31,406 bases of DNA from NCBI GenBank assembly GCA_038227745.1, contig JBBRPS010000017.1:1-31406 (forward strand), read 5' to 3'. A model generated the notes under the pieces. That model did not search any database. It was given only the letters and a program-made list of their open reading frames with translations, and was not told where the DNA came from. Source of the DNA: DASPXY01 sp038227745. GTDB lineage: Bacteria; Planctomycetota; Planctomycetia; Gemmatales; Gemmataceae. Shown here piece after piece: positions 6,705 through 14,893 of the stretch. Position 1 is the stretch's first letter, and each line of letters opens with the position of its first letter. The position numbers and the translations under genes are program-made.

Positions 6705-8648
6705 ATGCCGCTTCAGGATCACCTCGAGGTCCGGCCGCGCCGCACGGGCGAAATCCTCGACGACGCCTGGCGCCTCGCGCTGAGCGACCTGCCCTTGCTG
6801 CTCGCCCTGTCCGGGCTGTTCCTCCTGCCCGCCGTCGGCCTGTTCCTCTGGCTGCTGACCCAGCCGCCCCCCGACGCCCTGTGGGCGCGATTGCTGTTGC
6901 CCGCGCTCGCGGCCGGCCTGCTCCTGCTCACCGGCCTGGGGTCGGGCGCCTGTCAGGAGGCGTTCCACTCCTGGGCCGAGGAGCACCCGCCGCGCCTCGG
7001 CGAGTGCCTGGCCGCCGCCTGCAAGCGCGGCCTCAACCACGTCACCGCCCAGGCCCTGATGCTCGCCCTGCCCCTCGCCGCCCTCGTGTGGGCCTTCGTC
7101 CCCGGCCTGCCCACCGCGGGGGCGTGGGTCCTCGGCTTCGCCTTCCTCGCCCTGTTCGCGCCGGTCTGGATGGGAGGACTCGGCCGCCACGTCGCCCTCG
7201 CCGCCGGACAGAAGAACCTGTGGCGTGCCTGGCGGCACTCGCTGCGCGCCAGCGGCCGGCACGCCGGGCGCGCCCTGGTGGTCGTCACGGTCCGCGTGTT
7301 CCTGCTGCTGTTCGCGGCCGTCAACCTGCACCTGTTCGCCCGCTTTTTCTTCTGGGCGGCGGAGGACCTCGGCGGCGTTAACGTCGCCCTGCTGCGCATC
7401 CTCACGGCCCTCGACAACGTCTCTTATCTCATCGCGCTGTTCGCCCTGGCCTGGTGGCTGCTCGCCCCGTATGCCGAGGCTGTACATTACCTGTTCTTCA
7501 TCGACGCCCGGATGCGCTACGAGGGCCTCGATCTGTGGTACCGCGTCGAGGAACTGTTCCCCGTGGAGAAGACGCCGACACAGCCCGGGCCGGCCGAGCC
7601 GAGCAAGGGACCGCCGAAGGTCCTCGTTCCGGTGCTGGCGCTCCTCGCCCTGTTGCCGCCGTCGCGCGCCGCGGCAGGCGACCCGCTGACCGTCGTCCGC
7701 GCGGCGCGCCGGGAGGTCGCCGCCGTTCGCCGTGAGGTGAAGGAAACCACCCCGCACCGCGGCGGCCAGCGCTGGGTCGGGGCGCTGCGCCGCGTCGGCG
7801 AGCGCCTCGACAGCCAGGGCGGGAGGCAGGGCGGCTACCGCTGGTATCACCGGGCGGTCGAGGGCTTCGCCGATCTGCCCCAGCCCCAGGCCCTGAAGGT
7901 ACTCGACCGCGTGGAGGGCCGGCTCAGCCTGATCGAGGAGAGCCTGACGCCGCCGGAAGGGGAGCCGCTGACGCCGGAGCAGATCAAGGCGCTGGTGTCG
8001 CCGAACGGCCGCGGGGCCAGGCCGAAGGTCAAGATGGAGGATGAGCGGCCGCCCGAGAAGGAGGAGAAAAAGAAACAGGACTTCGAGAACGCGCCGGTGT
8101 TCCGGCCGCCCGCGGGCGGCGGGCTGGTGGGCGGGGCGGCCGTCGGGGCAGGGGTCGCGAAGGTGCTGCTGTTCGTGCTGATCGGCCTGGCGGTGGCGGC
8201 GGTCGTGGTCGGCGTCGCACTGCTCGTGGTGCAGTGGCAGAAAAGCCGGCGAACGGCCCGGCCGCGGCAGCAGGGAGCGACCGGCCCGGAAGGGGAGGAG
8301 TTCCTCGACGAGCCGGACCGGCAGGACCCGGTGGCGCTGTGGCGGCAGGCCGACGAACTGGCGCGGGGAGGGAACTTCCTGGGGGCGGTGCGCGTGCTCT
8401 ACCTGAGTGTGCTGGCGCTGCTGCACCAGGCGGGGTTGATCCGTTACGAGCGGACGCGGACCAACGGCGAGTACGCCGACGGGCTGCGGCCGCGCCGGGA
8501 ACTGCACGGCCCGTTCTGCCGGCTGACGGGGCTGTTCGAGTTGAAGTGGTACGGCGAGCGCTCGTGCCGCGAGGCGGACTACCAGGCGTGTCGCGGCCTC
8601 GCGGAGGAACTGCGGCAAGGGAGCGCGGGCGAGCAAACCTCGGCGTAG
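6705..8648 (+). CDS. Multi-TM protein fused to DUF4129 domain
   Basis: A 647-residue protein with two halves. Residues 1-290 are an integral membrane domain with about six hydrophobic segments (near 29-51, 62-80, 115-133, 138-155, 188-208 and 240-258). Residues 305-326 are a further hydrophobic stretch ending PPSRAAAGD that looks like a signal peptide, as if a second gene had been joined here. Residues 328-415 are helical and polar, and 440-465 is a charged linker. Residues 486-511 form a membrane segment, and 543-635 a DUF4129 domain with RYERTRTNGEY and LTGLFELKWYGER. DUF4129 proteins are a standard member of MoxR-DUF58-DUF4350 operons and are thought to act at the membrane with MoxR. DUF4350 follows 37 bases downstream. 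Confidence 0.85.
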   Translation: MPLQDHLEVRPRRTGEILDDAWRLALSDLPLLLALSGLFLLPAVGLFLWLLTQPPPDALWARLLLPALAAGLLLLTGLGSGACQEAFHSWAEEHPPRLGECLAAACKRGLNHVTAQALMLALPLAALVWAFVPGLPTAGAWVLGFAFLALFAPVWMGGLGRHVALAAGQKNLWRAWRHSLRASGRHAGRALVVVTVRVFLLLFAAVNLHLFARFFFWAAEDLGGVNVALLRILTALDNVSYLIALFALAWWLLAPYAEAVHYLFFIDARMRYEGLDLWYRVEELFPVEKTPTQPGPAEPSKGPPKVLVPVLALLALLPPSRAAAGDPLTVVRAARREVAAVRREVKETTPHRGGQRWVGALRRVGERLDSQGGRQGGYRWYHRAVEGFADLPQPQALKVLDRVEGRLSLIEESLTPPEGEPLTPEQIKALVSPNGRGARPKVKMEDERPPEKEEKKKQDFENAPVFRPPAGGGLVGGAAVGAGVAKVLLFVLIGLAVAAVVVGVALLVVQWQKSRRTARPRQQGATGPEGEEFLDEPDRQDPVALWRQADELARGGNFLGAVRVLYLSVLALLHQAGLIRYERTRTNGEYADGLRPRRELHGPFCRLTGLFELKWYGERSCREADYQACRGLAEELRQGSAGEQTSA

Positions 8649-8685
8649 CGACCCGGCCCGTGAGGAGCGACCCCGGAGAAACCGC

Positions 8686-9951
8686 ATGGCCACGGCGCCC
8701 CCGCAGCAGACCGCCGACGCCCGTCCCCCAACGCGCACCTCTTCGCGCCCGCGACGCTCGCCTTTCCTGAGTTGGCTGATCGTCCTTGTCCTGTTTGGTG
8801 GCTTCGCAACGGCGACCTACCTGGTGCTGCGCTCCGGCGCCGAGGCGGGCCGGGGCCTGCCCGCTTACTCAGTCTACTCCGGCGACGAAAACGGCCTGGA
8901 CGAGGCGGCGGCGGTGCTGCGGCGGTTTGGCCTCCACGCCGTCGCCGTCACGCGGCCGATCCAGCAGACGCGCCACCGCGGCCTCCTGCTCGTCGTCGAA
9001 CCGGTGATCGGCGGGCCACTCGGCCCCATACCCGGTATGAGCAAGGACGACGCCGTCGCCCTCCTGGACTGGGTCGGCAAGGGCAACGCGCTCCTCCTCG
9101 CCGGCCGGCAGCGCACCGCCGTCCACGACCTGCTCGGCGTCGGTCTGCCGGGGGGCGCCGGCGGCCGCGACGGGCCGCGCCTGGTCGAGCAGATCGAGTT
9201 CAGCGGCTACACGGCGGGCGTCGAGGGCCTGGAGGTGGAGGGGGCGGCGGTGGTGGCGCCGCCGGGAAACGCGGTGCCGCTGTGGTGGCTGGGCGACCGT
9301 CCCGGGGCGGTGGTGCTGCCGCACGGCAAGGGCCGCGTGCTGGTGCTGCCCGACCCGTCGCTGCTGACGCACCGCGGCCTGCTGCGGCGCGACAACGTCC
9401 TCTTCCTCTACAATGTGGCGGCGCGCGAGGCCCGCGGTGGCGAGGTGTACTTCGATGAATATCATCACGGCATACGCTCGGGCGGCGGCTACTGGGGGTA
9501 TCTGCAGTACCATCACCAGCAGTGGACGGTGCTGCAGTTGCTCGCGGTGTTCGCGGTGGGGGCGTGGGGCGTCGCGGTGCGGCTCGGGCCGGCGCGGCCG
9601 ACGCCGGTGACGGGCCAGGCCGACGCGGTGGACTACGCCTCGGCGGTGGCGCGCATCTACCAGCGGGCGGGGGTACGGCACCTGCTGGCGAGCTTCCTGG
9701 TGCGCGACTTCCTCGACGCGCTGACGGCCCTGCTGCACCTGAAGCGCTCGGCGTTGCCCGCCGAGATCCTGGCGGCGTGGCGGCTGCGCCACCCCGACGA
9801 AACATCGCGCGCACGGTTGCAGGAGTTGCTGCGCTGGGTGGGGGAGTTGCGGCGAGCGGCGGTGCGGCAAGAGGCGGTGAGCGAGGCGAGCCTGCTGTCG
9901 TGGGCGCAGGCGTTCGACGGGTTTCTCAAGGAATACAGGCGATCCGTTTAG
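8686..9951 (+). CDS. DUF4350 domain-containing membrane protein
   Basis: A 421-residue protein. Its ATG has GGAG seven bases upstream. After a polar N-terminus there is a membrane segment at 27-48, then the DUF4350 domain starting YSVYSGDENGLDEAAAVLRR. This domain resembles glutamine-amidotransferase-like or ABC-transporter-auxiliary folds and usually lacks catalytic residues. FDEYHHGIRSGGG near residue 256 is a typical conserved stretch, followed by a second membrane segment at about 283-301 and a helical C-terminal region. DUF4350 proteins occur almost always beside DUF4129, MoxR and DUF58, as here; the exact job is unknown. The stop codon TAG (9949-9951) lies inside the left arm of a hairpin repeat, so the last two codons (Ser-Val) and the stop overlap the element. 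Confidence 0.86.
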   Translation: MATAPPQQTADARPPTRTSSRPRRSPFLSWLIVLVLFGGFATATYLVLRSGAEAGRGLPAYSVYSGDENGLDEAAAVLRRFGLHAVAVTRPIQQTRHRGLLLVVEPVIGGPLGPIPGMSKDDAVALLDWVGKGNALLLAGRQRTAVHDLLGVGLPGGAGGRDGPRLVEQIEFSGYTAGVEGLEVEGAAVVAPPGNAVPLWWLGDRPGAVVLPHGKGRVLVLPDPSLLTHRGLLRRDNVLFLYNVAAREARGGEVYFDEYHHGIRSGGGYWGYLQYHHQQWTVLQLLAVFAVGAWGVAVRLGPARPTPVTGQADAVDYASAVARIYQRAGVRHLLASFLVRDFLDALTALLHLKRSALPAEILAAWRLRHPDETSRARLQELLRWVGELRRAAVRQEAVSEASLLSWAQAFDGFLKEYRRSV

Positions 9952-9980
9952 CCGCGTTTCGCAGAAACGCGGCTAAACGG
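9944..9980. repeat. GTTTAGCCGCG-family hairpin, DUF4350-moxR junction
   Basis: Seventeen-base perfect arms 9944-9960 (CCGTTTAGCCGCGTTTC) and 9964-9980 enclose the loop GCA. The element overlaps the DUF4350 stop codon and ends 16 bases before the moxR start. The same loop, GCA, is used by the copy at 12585-12631. Confidence 0.88.
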
Positions 9981-9996
9981 CGGATCGAGGTGGCGT

Positions 9997-11052
<1,056 letters not shown>

Positions 11053-11125
11053 CCGCTGTGCGTGGGAACTCTTTGGGTTCTGTTACCGGACGAGTCGTGT
11101 AAGGGGACATCCGGGGATGACTTCG

Positions 11126-11190
11126 CCGTTTAGCCGCGAGCCTCGGGCGAGCGCGGGGTCCGCGCTCGCCCGAGGCTCGCGGCTAAACGG
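11126..11190. repeat. GTTTAGCCGCG-family long hairpin, moxR-DUF58 junction
   Basis: The 31-base arms 11126-11156 and 11160-11190 are exact reverse complements around the loop GGT. The arm begins CCGTTTAGCCGCGAGCCTCG. It lies in the 186-base gap between moxR and DUF58. It is the longest member of this family in the window, and its right half recurs at 2924-2968. Confidence 0.9.
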
Positions 11191-11238
11191 GGAGCTTGTT
11201 CCTGGACGCCTCTCGAGTGCCGAGGGTCGCTCCTTCCA

Positions 11239-12582
11239 ATGCTCCCCACCCGCCTCACCGTCTGGCTCTTCGCCTTCGGCCTCGCCCCCCTGCTGGCCGG
11301 CGTCGGCTACTCCATCCTCTTCGACCCCGGCCCCGAGTTCACCGCGACCGTCAACCTCCTCGTCCTCGCCTACGACTTCGGTCTTCTTCTCCTCCTCGTG
11401 GCCGACGGCCTGATCGCCCGCCGTTCCTGGAAGATCCGTGCCAGCCGCGAGCGGCCGGCGCGGCTCTCGGTCGGCGTCGATAACGAGATCGTCCTTCTCC
11501 TCGAAAACCGCGGGCCGCGCCGGCTGCGCGTCCTTGTCCGCGACGAACCGCCGCCCGACTTCCGCGCCGACCCGGCCCTCCTCGACGCCGTGCTGCCGCC
11601 GCACACCTGGGTGCGCCTGCCCTACAAACTGCTGCCGACCGACCGCGGCGACTTCGAGTTCGGCAACATCAACGTCCGCTGCCGCGGCCCGCTCGGTCTG
11701 GCGTGGGTCGATCGCACCCTCGCCGCGCGCGAGGCGGTGCAGGTCTACCCCAACCTCCTGGAGGTCCGCCGTTACGAGGCGATGGTGCGCACCACGCTGG
11801 TGCGCACCGGCGGCTACCACGTCCGCCGCATGCCGGGCGCCGGCCGCGAGTTCAGCCACTACCGCGATTACACCGTCGATGACGACTTCCGCCACATCGG
11901 CTGGAACGCGACCGCCCGCCGCGGCAAGCTCATCACCTCGATCTTCGAGAGTGAACACAGCCAGGACATCATCTTCTGCCTCGACATCGGCCGCATGATG
12001 GCGGCCCGCGTCGGCGGCCTGACGAAGCTCGATCACGCCATCAACGCCATCCTGATGCTGACGCACGTCAGCCAGCGCTTCCAGGACAACCTCGGCCTGC
12101 TGGTGTTCTCGCACACCGTCCACACGTATTTGCCGCCGTCGAAGGGCCACGGCCAGTATGCCCGCTTCCTGCGGACGCTCTACAGCGTGCGGCCGGAGCT
12201 GTGCTACGTCAACTACCGCGAGGCGTTCCAGCACCTGATCGTGCGCCACCCCAAGCGGGCGCTGACGATGGTCTTCACCGATCTGCTCGACACGGTGGTG
12301 TCGGCGGAGTACCAGGACGCGGTGCAGCTGCTGCGGCGCTTCCACCTGCCGCTGACCCTTGCCATCGCGGACGTGCCGCTGCAGCAACTCGCGGCGAAGA
12401 CGCCCGAGACGCGAGAAGAGCTGTACGATATCACGGTGGCCCGCGACCTGCTGCACGGCCGGGCGGAACTGCTCAAGGGGCTGGAGCGCCAGGGGGTGAT
12501 GGTGGTAGACACCGTCCCCGAGCGGCTGACGATCGACGCGGTCAACCGCTACCTGGCGCTCAAGACCGGGATCAGAACGTAG
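11239..12582 (+). CDS. DUF58 domain-containing protein
   Basis: A 447-residue membrane-anchored DUF58 protein. Two hydrophobic segments (about 7-27 and 38-62) precede an Ig-like beta region (75-165, including LLPTDRGDFEFG and CRGPLGL). The DUF58 signature follows at about 204-227 (EFSHYRDYTVDDDFRHIGWN), then a VWA-like domain to the end. At the place of the VWA metal site the sequence is CLDIGRMM (about 247-254). The usual DxSxS is thus not intact, though the first Asp remains. DUF58 genes normally follow moxR directly, as here. The protein is thought to be a MoxR partner at the membrane. I used the ATG at 11239; no clear ribosome site precedes it, and the upstream gap is filled by a 31-bp hairpin. 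Confidence 0.92.
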   Translation: MLPTRLTVWLFAFGLAPLLAGVGYSILFDPGPEFTATVNLLVLAYDFGLLLLLVADGLIARRSWKIRASRERPARLSVGVDNEIVLLLENRGPRRLRVLVRDEPPPDFRADPALLDAVLPPHTWVRLPYKLLPTDRGDFEFGNINVRCRGPLGLAWVDRTLAAREAVQVYPNLLEVRRYEAMVRTTLVRTGGYHVRRMPGAGREFSHYRDYTVDDDFRHIGWNATARRGKLITSIFESEHSQDIIFCLDIGRMMAARVGGLTKLDHAINAILMLTHVSQRFQDNLGLLVFSHTVHTYLPPSKGHGQYARFLRTLYSVRPELCYVNYREAFQHLIVRHPKRALTMVFTDLLDTVVSAEYQDAVQLLRRFHLPLTLAIADVPLQQLAAKTPETREELYDITVARDLLHGRAELLKGLERQGVMVVDTVPERLTIDAVNRYLALKTGIRT

Positions 12583-12584
12583 GA

Positions 12585-12631
12585 GGATCCCGTTTAGCCG
12601 CGGTTCGCAGAACCGCGGCTAAACGGGATCC
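12585..12631. repeat. GTTTAGCCGCG-family hairpin, DUF58-spoIIM junction
   Basis: Twenty-two-base perfect arms 12585-12606 (GGATCCCGTTTAGCCGCGGT plus TC) and 12610-12631 enclose the loop GCA. It starts two bases after the DUF58 stop and ends 12 bases before the SpoIIM-family start. It therefore fills the whole junction and replaces any ordinary ribosome site. Confidence 0.9.
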
Positions 12632-12643
12632 GGCGGACGCGCC

Positions 12644-13621
12644 ATGAACCTCGCGACTTTCCTCGAACAGCGCCGCCCCGAGTGGCTCCAGCTCGAAGCG
12701 CTCCTCGAACAGGTCGAGGGCAGCGGCCTCGCCTCGCTCGACGACCTCCAGGCCGTCGCGTTCGCCAACCTCTACCGCCGTACCGCCTCCGACCTCAACC
12801 AGGCCCAGACCTTCGTCAGCGGCGACGCCACCGCCGCCTACCTCAACGGCCTCGTCGCCCGCTGCTACCTCGTCATCCACGCCCGGAGCAAGATCGACGT
12901 CCGCGGCCTCCTGCGCGCCCTGTTTCGCCATTACCCGATCGTCTTTCGCCGCCATCTCCGGCTCTTCCTCCTGGCGACGGCCGTCTTCGCGCTCGGAGCG
13001 GTGTTCGGCTTCCTGGCGTGCTACTTCGACGCCGCGGCGGCGCGCGGCTTCCTGCTGCCGACCGACATGGCGACCATCCAGCCGGGTCAGGAGAGCGACG
13101 TCATGGGCACCGGACACCTCGCGATGTTCTCGGGCCTCCTCTTCCGCCACAACGTCAGCGTGAGCCTGGTCGCCTTCGCCCTCGGCCTGACACTTGGCAT
13201 CGGCACGGTCTGGCTGATGTTCCAGAATGGCGTCATCCTGGGGGCGCTGGGCGCAGTGTTCGTCGAGGCGGGACACCTGCAGTCGTTCTGCACCGGCGTG
13301 CTGCCGCACGGCGTGCTGGAGATTCCGGCGTGCCTGCTTGGGGCCGCGGGCGGGCTGCTGCTTGCCAGGGGCATGCTGCGGGCCAGGCCGTGGCCGCGCC
13401 TGGAGGAGCTGGCGCGCACGGGCAAGGAGGCGCTGTGGCTGGCGTCCGGCTGCCTGCCGTTGCTGGCGGTGGCGGCCGTGCTGGAGGCCGGCGTGGCGCG
13501 GGCGCCGGAGGCGGTCCTCGACAGCGGCTTCAAGCTGGTCGTCGCCGCCCTGTTCGGACTGTGCTTCGTTGCCTACGTCTTCCTTGTCGGCTGGGGCCGC
13601 AACGCCCCCGCGCCGGAATAG
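12644..13621 (+). CDS. Stage II sporulation protein M family membrane protein
   Basis: A 325-residue membrane protein of the SpoIIM family. A helical cytoplasmic N-terminus (1-100) is followed by a membrane segment at 105-128. The conserved FRHNVSVSLVAFALG motif lies at 167-181, then further hydrophobic segments. The hallmark LPHGVLEIPACLLGAAGG lies at about 220-237, and two more C-terminal segments follow. In sporulating Firmicutes SpoIIM takes part in the DMP peptidoglycan machinery; in non-sporulating bacteria the family is typically encoded with RDD, DUF4129, DUF4350, MoxR and DUF58 genes, exactly the setting here. No sporulation is implied. It is the last gene of the cluster; opcA follows 36 bases later and may be read through. 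Confidence 0.9.
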   Translation: MNLATFLEQRRPEWLQLEALLEQVEGSGLASLDDLQAVAFANLYRRTASDLNQAQTFVSGDATAAYLNGLVARCYLVIHARSKIDVRGLLRALFRHYPIVFRRHLRLFLLATAVFALGAVFGFLACYFDAAAARGFLLPTDMATIQPGQESDVMGTGHLAMFSGLLFRHNVSVSLVAFALGLTLGIGTVWLMFQNGVILGALGAVFVEAGHLQSFCTGVLPHGVLEIPACLLGAAGGLLLARGMLRARPWPRLEELARTGKEALWLASGCLPLLAVAAVLEAGVARAPEAVLDSGFKLVVAALFGLCFVAYVFLVGWGRNAPAPE

Positions 13622-13657
13622 AACGGTGAGCGAAGCGCATTCGAGAAGGAGCAGCGT

Positions 13658-14788
13658 ATGACCGCAGACACGGCAGCGCCCACCAAGGCGGACGCCATCC
13701 CGCTCAAGGATATCGACCGGGAGCTGCAACGCCAGGTCGTCACCACCCGGTCCGGGGACCGGGGGCCCGTGCAGTGGGCGCGCATGTCCAACCTGGTGAT
13801 CTACTGCGACCGGGCCGAGCTGGCCGAGACCGTCCAGCGCGCCGTGCCCCAGATCGTCGGCGTCCACCCCGCCCGCGTGATCCTCCTCGTCGCCGAGCCG
13901 GGGCCGGAATCCACGCCCGTGACCGCGCACGTGAACACCTGGTGCCGCATCGGCCCGGGGCCGCATATCTGCTCCGAACAGGTCACCCTCCGCGCCCGCG
14001 GCGAGGGCGTCGCGCACCTCACCTTCGCCGTCCGCGGCCTGCTGATCGGCGACCTGCCGACCAACGTCTGGTGGGCGGCCCCCGTCCCGCCATCGCAGGG
14101 CGGCGCCTTCCTCTTCGACCTGACCGAGCGCGCCCAGCAAATCATCTACGACAGCTTCGGCTGGCCCGATCCGGCGCGCGGGGTCGCCGCCACCGCCGCG
14201 TGGCTGCCCCGCTTCGAGGGCCAGCCCGGCAAGGGGCCGTGGCGCGTCGCCTCGGACCTGAACTGGCGGCGGCTCAAATTCTGGCGGCGCCTCCTGGCCC
14301 AGGCGCTGGATCCCAGCACCACCCCCGGGGCGCTGGACTCGATCACCGAGGTCCTCGTCGAGCACGGGCCGCACGCCGTGGTCCAGGCGTGGGAGCTGGT
14401 GAGCTGGCTGGCGGCTCGCCTCGGCTGGACGGTGCAGGGCGGTCGGATTCAGCCCGGCGTCGAGATCGCCTGGCAGGTCCGGGCGCCGCACGGACTGCTG
14501 CGCGTCCGCATCGACCGCCGCGCCGACGGCCCGTCGGAGCTGCGCCGCGTCCGCATCGCCTGCGCCGTCAACGGCCAGTCCACCGCACTGAACGTGCAGT
14601 CCGAGGAGGGCGGCACGCGCCTGTCCCTGGTGCTGGAGGGCCTCGAAGTGGCCGCCCGCACCGTGACCGTGCAGCCCCAGGAACTCGCCGAGCTGGTCGC
14701 TCGACAGCTCTCCGACCGGGAGCGCGACCCGGTGTTCCGCGAGAGCATGGAGGTGGCCCAGGTGTTCGCGCAGAGTGTGCTGCGCTGA
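13658..14788 (+). CDS. opcA: Glucose-6-phosphate dehydrogenase assembly protein OpcA
   Basis: A 376-residue OpcA-family protein, known as an allosteric activator or assembly factor of glucose-6-phosphate dehydrogenase (Zwf) in the oxidative pentose phosphate pathway. The sequence shows the family's conserved points: MSNLVIYC near residue 43, VHPARVILL (69-77), PTNVWWA (134-140) and DLNWRRLKFWR (200-210), followed by the C-terminal OpcA domain (PGVEIAWQVRAPHG onward). The start is an ATG with AGGAG eight bases upstream. Its length fits the family. Unlike the usual arrangement, no zwf, tal or gnd gene is adjacent; it follows the SpoIIM gene and precedes proS. It may be the distal gene of the moxR operon or have its own promoter. 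Confidence 0.88.
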   Translation: MTADTAAPTKADAIPLKDIDRELQRQVVTTRSGDRGPVQWARMSNLVIYCDRAELAETVQRAVPQIVGVHPARVILLVAEPGPESTPVTAHVNTWCRIGPGPHICSEQVTLRARGEGVAHLTFAVRGLLIGDLPTNVWWAAPVPPSQGGAFLFDLTERAQQIIYDSFGWPDPARGVAATAAWLPRFEGQPGKGPWRVASDLNWRRLKFWRRLLAQALDPSTTPGALDSITEVLVEHGPHAVVQAWELVSWLAARLGWTVQGGRIQPGVEIAWQVRAPHGLLRVRIDRRADGPSELRRVRIACAVNGQSTALNVQSEEGGTRLSLVLEGLEVAARTVTVQPQELAELVARQLSDRERDPVFRESMEVAQVFAQSVLR

Positions 14789-14893
14789 AAACCGAGCACT
14801 CCGCGCCTGTCCTTCCCGCGGGGCCGCTCACTCCCCGCCTTCCGCGCGCCCCCTATAACAAGCTTGTTTCCGCACTCAGGCAGGGAGCGACAC

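Noticed and set aside
4182..8738. A 1518-codon open frame on the minus strand
   Set aside because: It lies antisense to six plus-strand genes with clear domains, and its translation is Gln/His/Arg/Ala-rich with no motif. Long antisense frames are expected in DNA this GC-rich.
12644..13621. Evidence for sporulation from the SpoIIM-family gene
   Set aside because: The family is widespread in non-sporulating bacteria within MoxR operons, and no other sporulation gene is present.
12572..14491. A 639-codon minus-strand open frame opposite the SpoIIM and opcA genes
   Set aside because: Antisense to two recognisable genes; charged, repetitive translation.
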